NCBI GenBank assembly: GCA_013178045.1
Contig: JABLXP010000026.1
Span: forward strand, 1-45,053
DNA from: Bacillota bacterium
GTDB lineage: Bacteria; Bacillota; Ch66
Direction of reading: 5' to 3'
Length of the DNA: 45,053 nucleotides
The notes under the pieces were generated by a model, which saw only the letters and a list, made by a program, of their open reading frames with translations, searched no databases and was not told the origin of the DNA. Position 1 is the first letter of the stretch; the number at the start of each line of letters is the position of its first letter. Below, one piece after another: positions 43,255 to 45,053 of this stretch. Made by a program: the position numbers and the translations under genes.

Positions 43255-44895
43255 TTGGAGTTACAGAAGATTGACGGCCTGACTCTACGGCAGATGCTGT
43301 GGAGCGGTGGACGTTTACTAGAGGAGAATAAGGCAGCGGTTAACGCCTTGAACGTATTCCCAGTACCCGATGGTGACACTGGCACCAACATGTGTTTAAC
43401 AATGGCTCAGGCCATCAAAGAGACAGAAAAACTAAGCGTACTTTCCGTGAGCAAGGTGTGTGAGGCGGCCTCCGCCGGCTCCTTGATGGGGGCGCGAGGT
43501 AATTCTGGGGTGATTCTGTCTCAGCTCTTACGTGGGTTTGCCAAAGAAGTAGAGGGAAAAGAGACCCTGAACGCCAGAGAGTTCGCGGTGGCTTTGCAAG
43601 CAGCGGTTTCTACCGCCTATCAGGCGGTCATCAAACCCGTGGAAGGGACGATTTTAACGGTTGCCCGCGAGGCGGCGAAAGCAGCGGGGGAAGCGGCTCG
43701 TCGTGGTGTTGATGTGGTGGGGGTTTTGGATGCGGCCATTACTAAAGGTGAACAGACTCTGAACCGGACGCCAGAGATGCTCCCAGTTCTCAAGCGAGCA
43801 GGTGTGGTTGATGCGGGAGGGCAGGGTTTAATGCTGATCTTAAAGGGAGCCAAACAAGCCCTGCTTGGGGAAGATGCCCGTCTGCCAGTTGTCAAGGATA
43901 TTGCACCAAAGCTTGTTGAGGCACCAATTCCTACCAAACCGGTGACTGAAGAAATGGCGTTTCAATACTGTACAGAGGTAATTATCAAGGGGCAGCAGCT
44001 TCCTCTGGAAAAGATGCAGGTGGACTTAAGCCGGTTTGGCGACAGCTTACTGGTGGTGGGGACGAGTGAAATGATCAAGGTTCATGTTCATACCAATCAT
44101 CCGGGGCAAGTTCTGGAGTACTGTTTGAGCAGGGGGACTTTGCATCAGGTTAAAGTTGATAATATGCAGGAACAGCACCGAGAGTTTTTGAACGATCAAA
44201 TGGTTCCGCTTAAATCAGCCGGGACGGCTGAACGGCAGAAATTGATCGGCCTGGTGGCAGTAGCCGTGGGGGACGGATTAATTGAGCTCTTAAGGAGTTT
44301 GGGGGTTGACCAGATCGTTGAAGGTGGTCAAACGATGAACCCGAGTACGGAAGAAATAGTTTCCGCAGTGAATCAGGTGACCGCTGATAAAGTCATCGTA
44401 CTGCCCAATAACAATAACATTGTTTTAGCGGCTGAACAGGCCAGGTCGTTAGTGAATAAGGAAGTTGTTATTGTTCCCACTAAGAGTATTCTGCAGGGAA
44501 TCGCTGCCTTGATTGCGTTTGACCCAGAAGCCGAACTGGACGACAATTATCGAATGATGCTGGATAGCATCAAGCAGATCAAGTCAGGGGAGATTACTTA
44601 CGCGGTACGTGACTGTCAGATCGGGGACTTGGTGATTAACACTGGTGACATCCTTGGGATGGTTGACGGGGAAATCGCGGTAGTTGATGGAGATGTTTCA
44701 GAAGCGGCCAGGACCCTAATCAGTAAAATGGTTGATGAGAGCAGTGAGATGATTACTATTTATTATGGTCAGAATGTTCTGCTGGAAGACGCCCAGGAAC
44801 TGAAGCGCACTGTCCAGGCGGACTTTCCAGACTGTGAGGTGGAGCTGCATTACGGAGGCCAGCCATTATATTATTATCTGATTTCAGCAGAATAG
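43255..44895 (+). CDS. fakA: DAK-type fatty acid kinase catalytic subunit (YloV/FakA-like)
   Basis: FakA phosphorylates fatty acids delivered by FakB (DegV) proteins so that exogenous fatty acids enter phospholipids. The 546-aa product has an N-terminal DhaL-like ATP-binding domain (about 1-200) with NVFPVPDGDTGTNM (metal-binding Asp residues) and GARGNSGVILSQLLRG. A middle domain (about 230-330) contains VHVHTNHPGQVLEYC, and a C-terminal EDD-like region holds LPNNNNIVLAAEQA. The TTG at 43255 is the only start in frame after AAGGGGGAATATGG; ATG 43250 is out of frame and stops quickly. No fakB is in the window. Confidence 0.9.
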   Translation: MELQKIDGLTLRQMLWSGGRLLEENKAAVNALNVFPVPDGDTGTNMCLTMAQAIKETEKLSVLSVSKVCEAASAGSLMGARGNSGVILSQLLRGFAKEVEGKETLNAREFAVALQAAVSTAYQAVIKPVEGTILTVAREAAKAAGEAARRGVDVVGVLDAAITKGEQTLNRTPEMLPVLKRAGVVDAGGQGLMLILKGAKQALLGEDARLPVVKDIAPKLVEAPIPTKPVTEEMAFQYCTEVIIKGQQLPLEKMQVDLSRFGDSLLVVGTSEMIKVHVHTNHPGQVLEYCLSRGTLHQVKVDNMQEQHREFLNDQMVPLKSAGTAERQKLIGLVAVAVGDGLIELLRSLGVDQIVEGGQTMNPSTEEIVSAVNQVTADKVIVLPNNNNIVLAAEQARSLVNKEVVIVPTKSILQGIAALIAFDPEAELDDNYRMMLDSIKQIKSGEITYAVRDCQIGDLVINTGDILGMVDGEIAVVDGDVSEAARTLISKMVDESSEMITIYYGQNVLLEDAQELKRTVQADFPDCEVELHYGGQPLYYYLISAE

Positions 44896-44917
44896 GGGCG
44901 CCAAGAGGCGTCCCTAA
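44893..44917 (+). terminator. Possible terminator hairpin at the fakA stop
   Basis: TAGGGGCGCC pairs with GGCGTCCCTA (one G-T wobble) around the loop AAGA and includes the stop codon. No clear T-run follows, so termination is uncertain. Confidence 0.45.
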
Positions 44918-44985
44918 ATACATAAATGAGCCTTTTGCAATTTTCCAACACTTGATTTACTAAGGATTTTAGGGCCATAAAAAAG

Positions 44986-45051
44986 GACTTCACCCCAATT
45001 TGGAGAAGTTTTCAAGTAACCAAACCGAAAACCCCATAAAGGAGTGAAGTC
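44986..45051. repeat. Inverted repeat at the window end, possible mobile element edge
   Basis: GACTTCACCCC (44986-44996) and GGAGTGAAGTC (45041-45051) are inverted copies with one mismatch. The sequence AAAGGAG at 45038-45044 looks like a ribosome binding site for a gene starting beyond the window. This could be the end and leader of an insertion sequence, but no transposase is visible here. Confidence 0.35.
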
Positions 45052-45053
45052 AC

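Overview
The window is a 45 kb chromosomal segment from a low-to-moderate GC, Gram-positive, Clostridia-type Firmicute. The evidence is strong AGGAGG-type ribosome binding sites, frequent GTG/TTG starts, PyrR attenuators, an FMN riboswitch, RemA, PrkC/PrpC, a Zn-type L28, and a broken gerAB spore-germination gene that points to a spore-forming lineage. The backbone follows the gene order of the Bacillus subtilis pyr-ylo region (pyrR...pyrE, yloA, yloB, yloC, remA, gmk, rpoZ, coaBC, priA, def, fmt, rsmB, rlmN, prpC, prkC, rsgA, rpe, rpmB, yloU, yloV), with lineage-specific insertions. I cannot assign a genus from sequence alone.

Layout. 1-1.1 kb: the end of trpA overlapping a short DAHP synthase gene that has only the catalytic barrel. 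1.2-1.7 kb: a frameshifted, truncated gerAB remnant, whose 3' part holds the pyr promoter. 1.7-12.3 kb: the complete de novo UMP operon pyrR-pyrB-pyrC-carA-carB-pyrK-pyrD-pyrF-pyrE. It has two PyrR-type attenuators, before pyrR and before pyrB, in which mutually exclusive 10-bp pairings can be read by eye. 12.3-13.0 kb, minus strand: a MNT nucleotidyltransferase antitoxin gene with an altered active-site motif, followed by a stop-riddled scrap of its HepT toxin partner. 13.0-14.9 kb, minus strand: rqcH of ribosome quality control. 15-17.5 kb: an Amidase_6 protein and a membrane-anchored beta-propeller protein. 17.7-20.5 kb: a Ca2+ P-type ATPase.

20.7-27.7 kb: yicC-remA-gmk-rpoZ-coaBC-metK-priA. 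metK carries a single-base frameshift. The rpoZ-coaBC gap contains a strong, apparently switchable RNA fold that can mask the coaBC ribosome binding site; it is my best candidate for an undescribed regulatory element. 27.7-37.5 kb: translation, rRNA and tRNA modification and signalling genes (def, fmt, a DUF116 protein, a membrane Zn-peptidase, rsmB, rlmN, prpC, prkC, rsgA, rpe). 37.5-42.3 kb: an FMN-riboswitch-controlled riboflavin operon ribD-ribE-ribBA-ribH, followed by hslO. 42.4-44.9 kb: rpmB on the minus strand, divergent from an Asp23-family gene and a fakA-like gene. The last 70 bases carry an inverted repeat and a free ribosome binding site that may be the edge of another element.

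Most of the window is conserved housekeeping. The irregularities are decay events (gerAB, hepT, metK), catalytic-motif variants (MntA Ser to Phe, RqcH Asp97 to Glu), a DAHP synthase without its regulatory domain, and RNA-level control.
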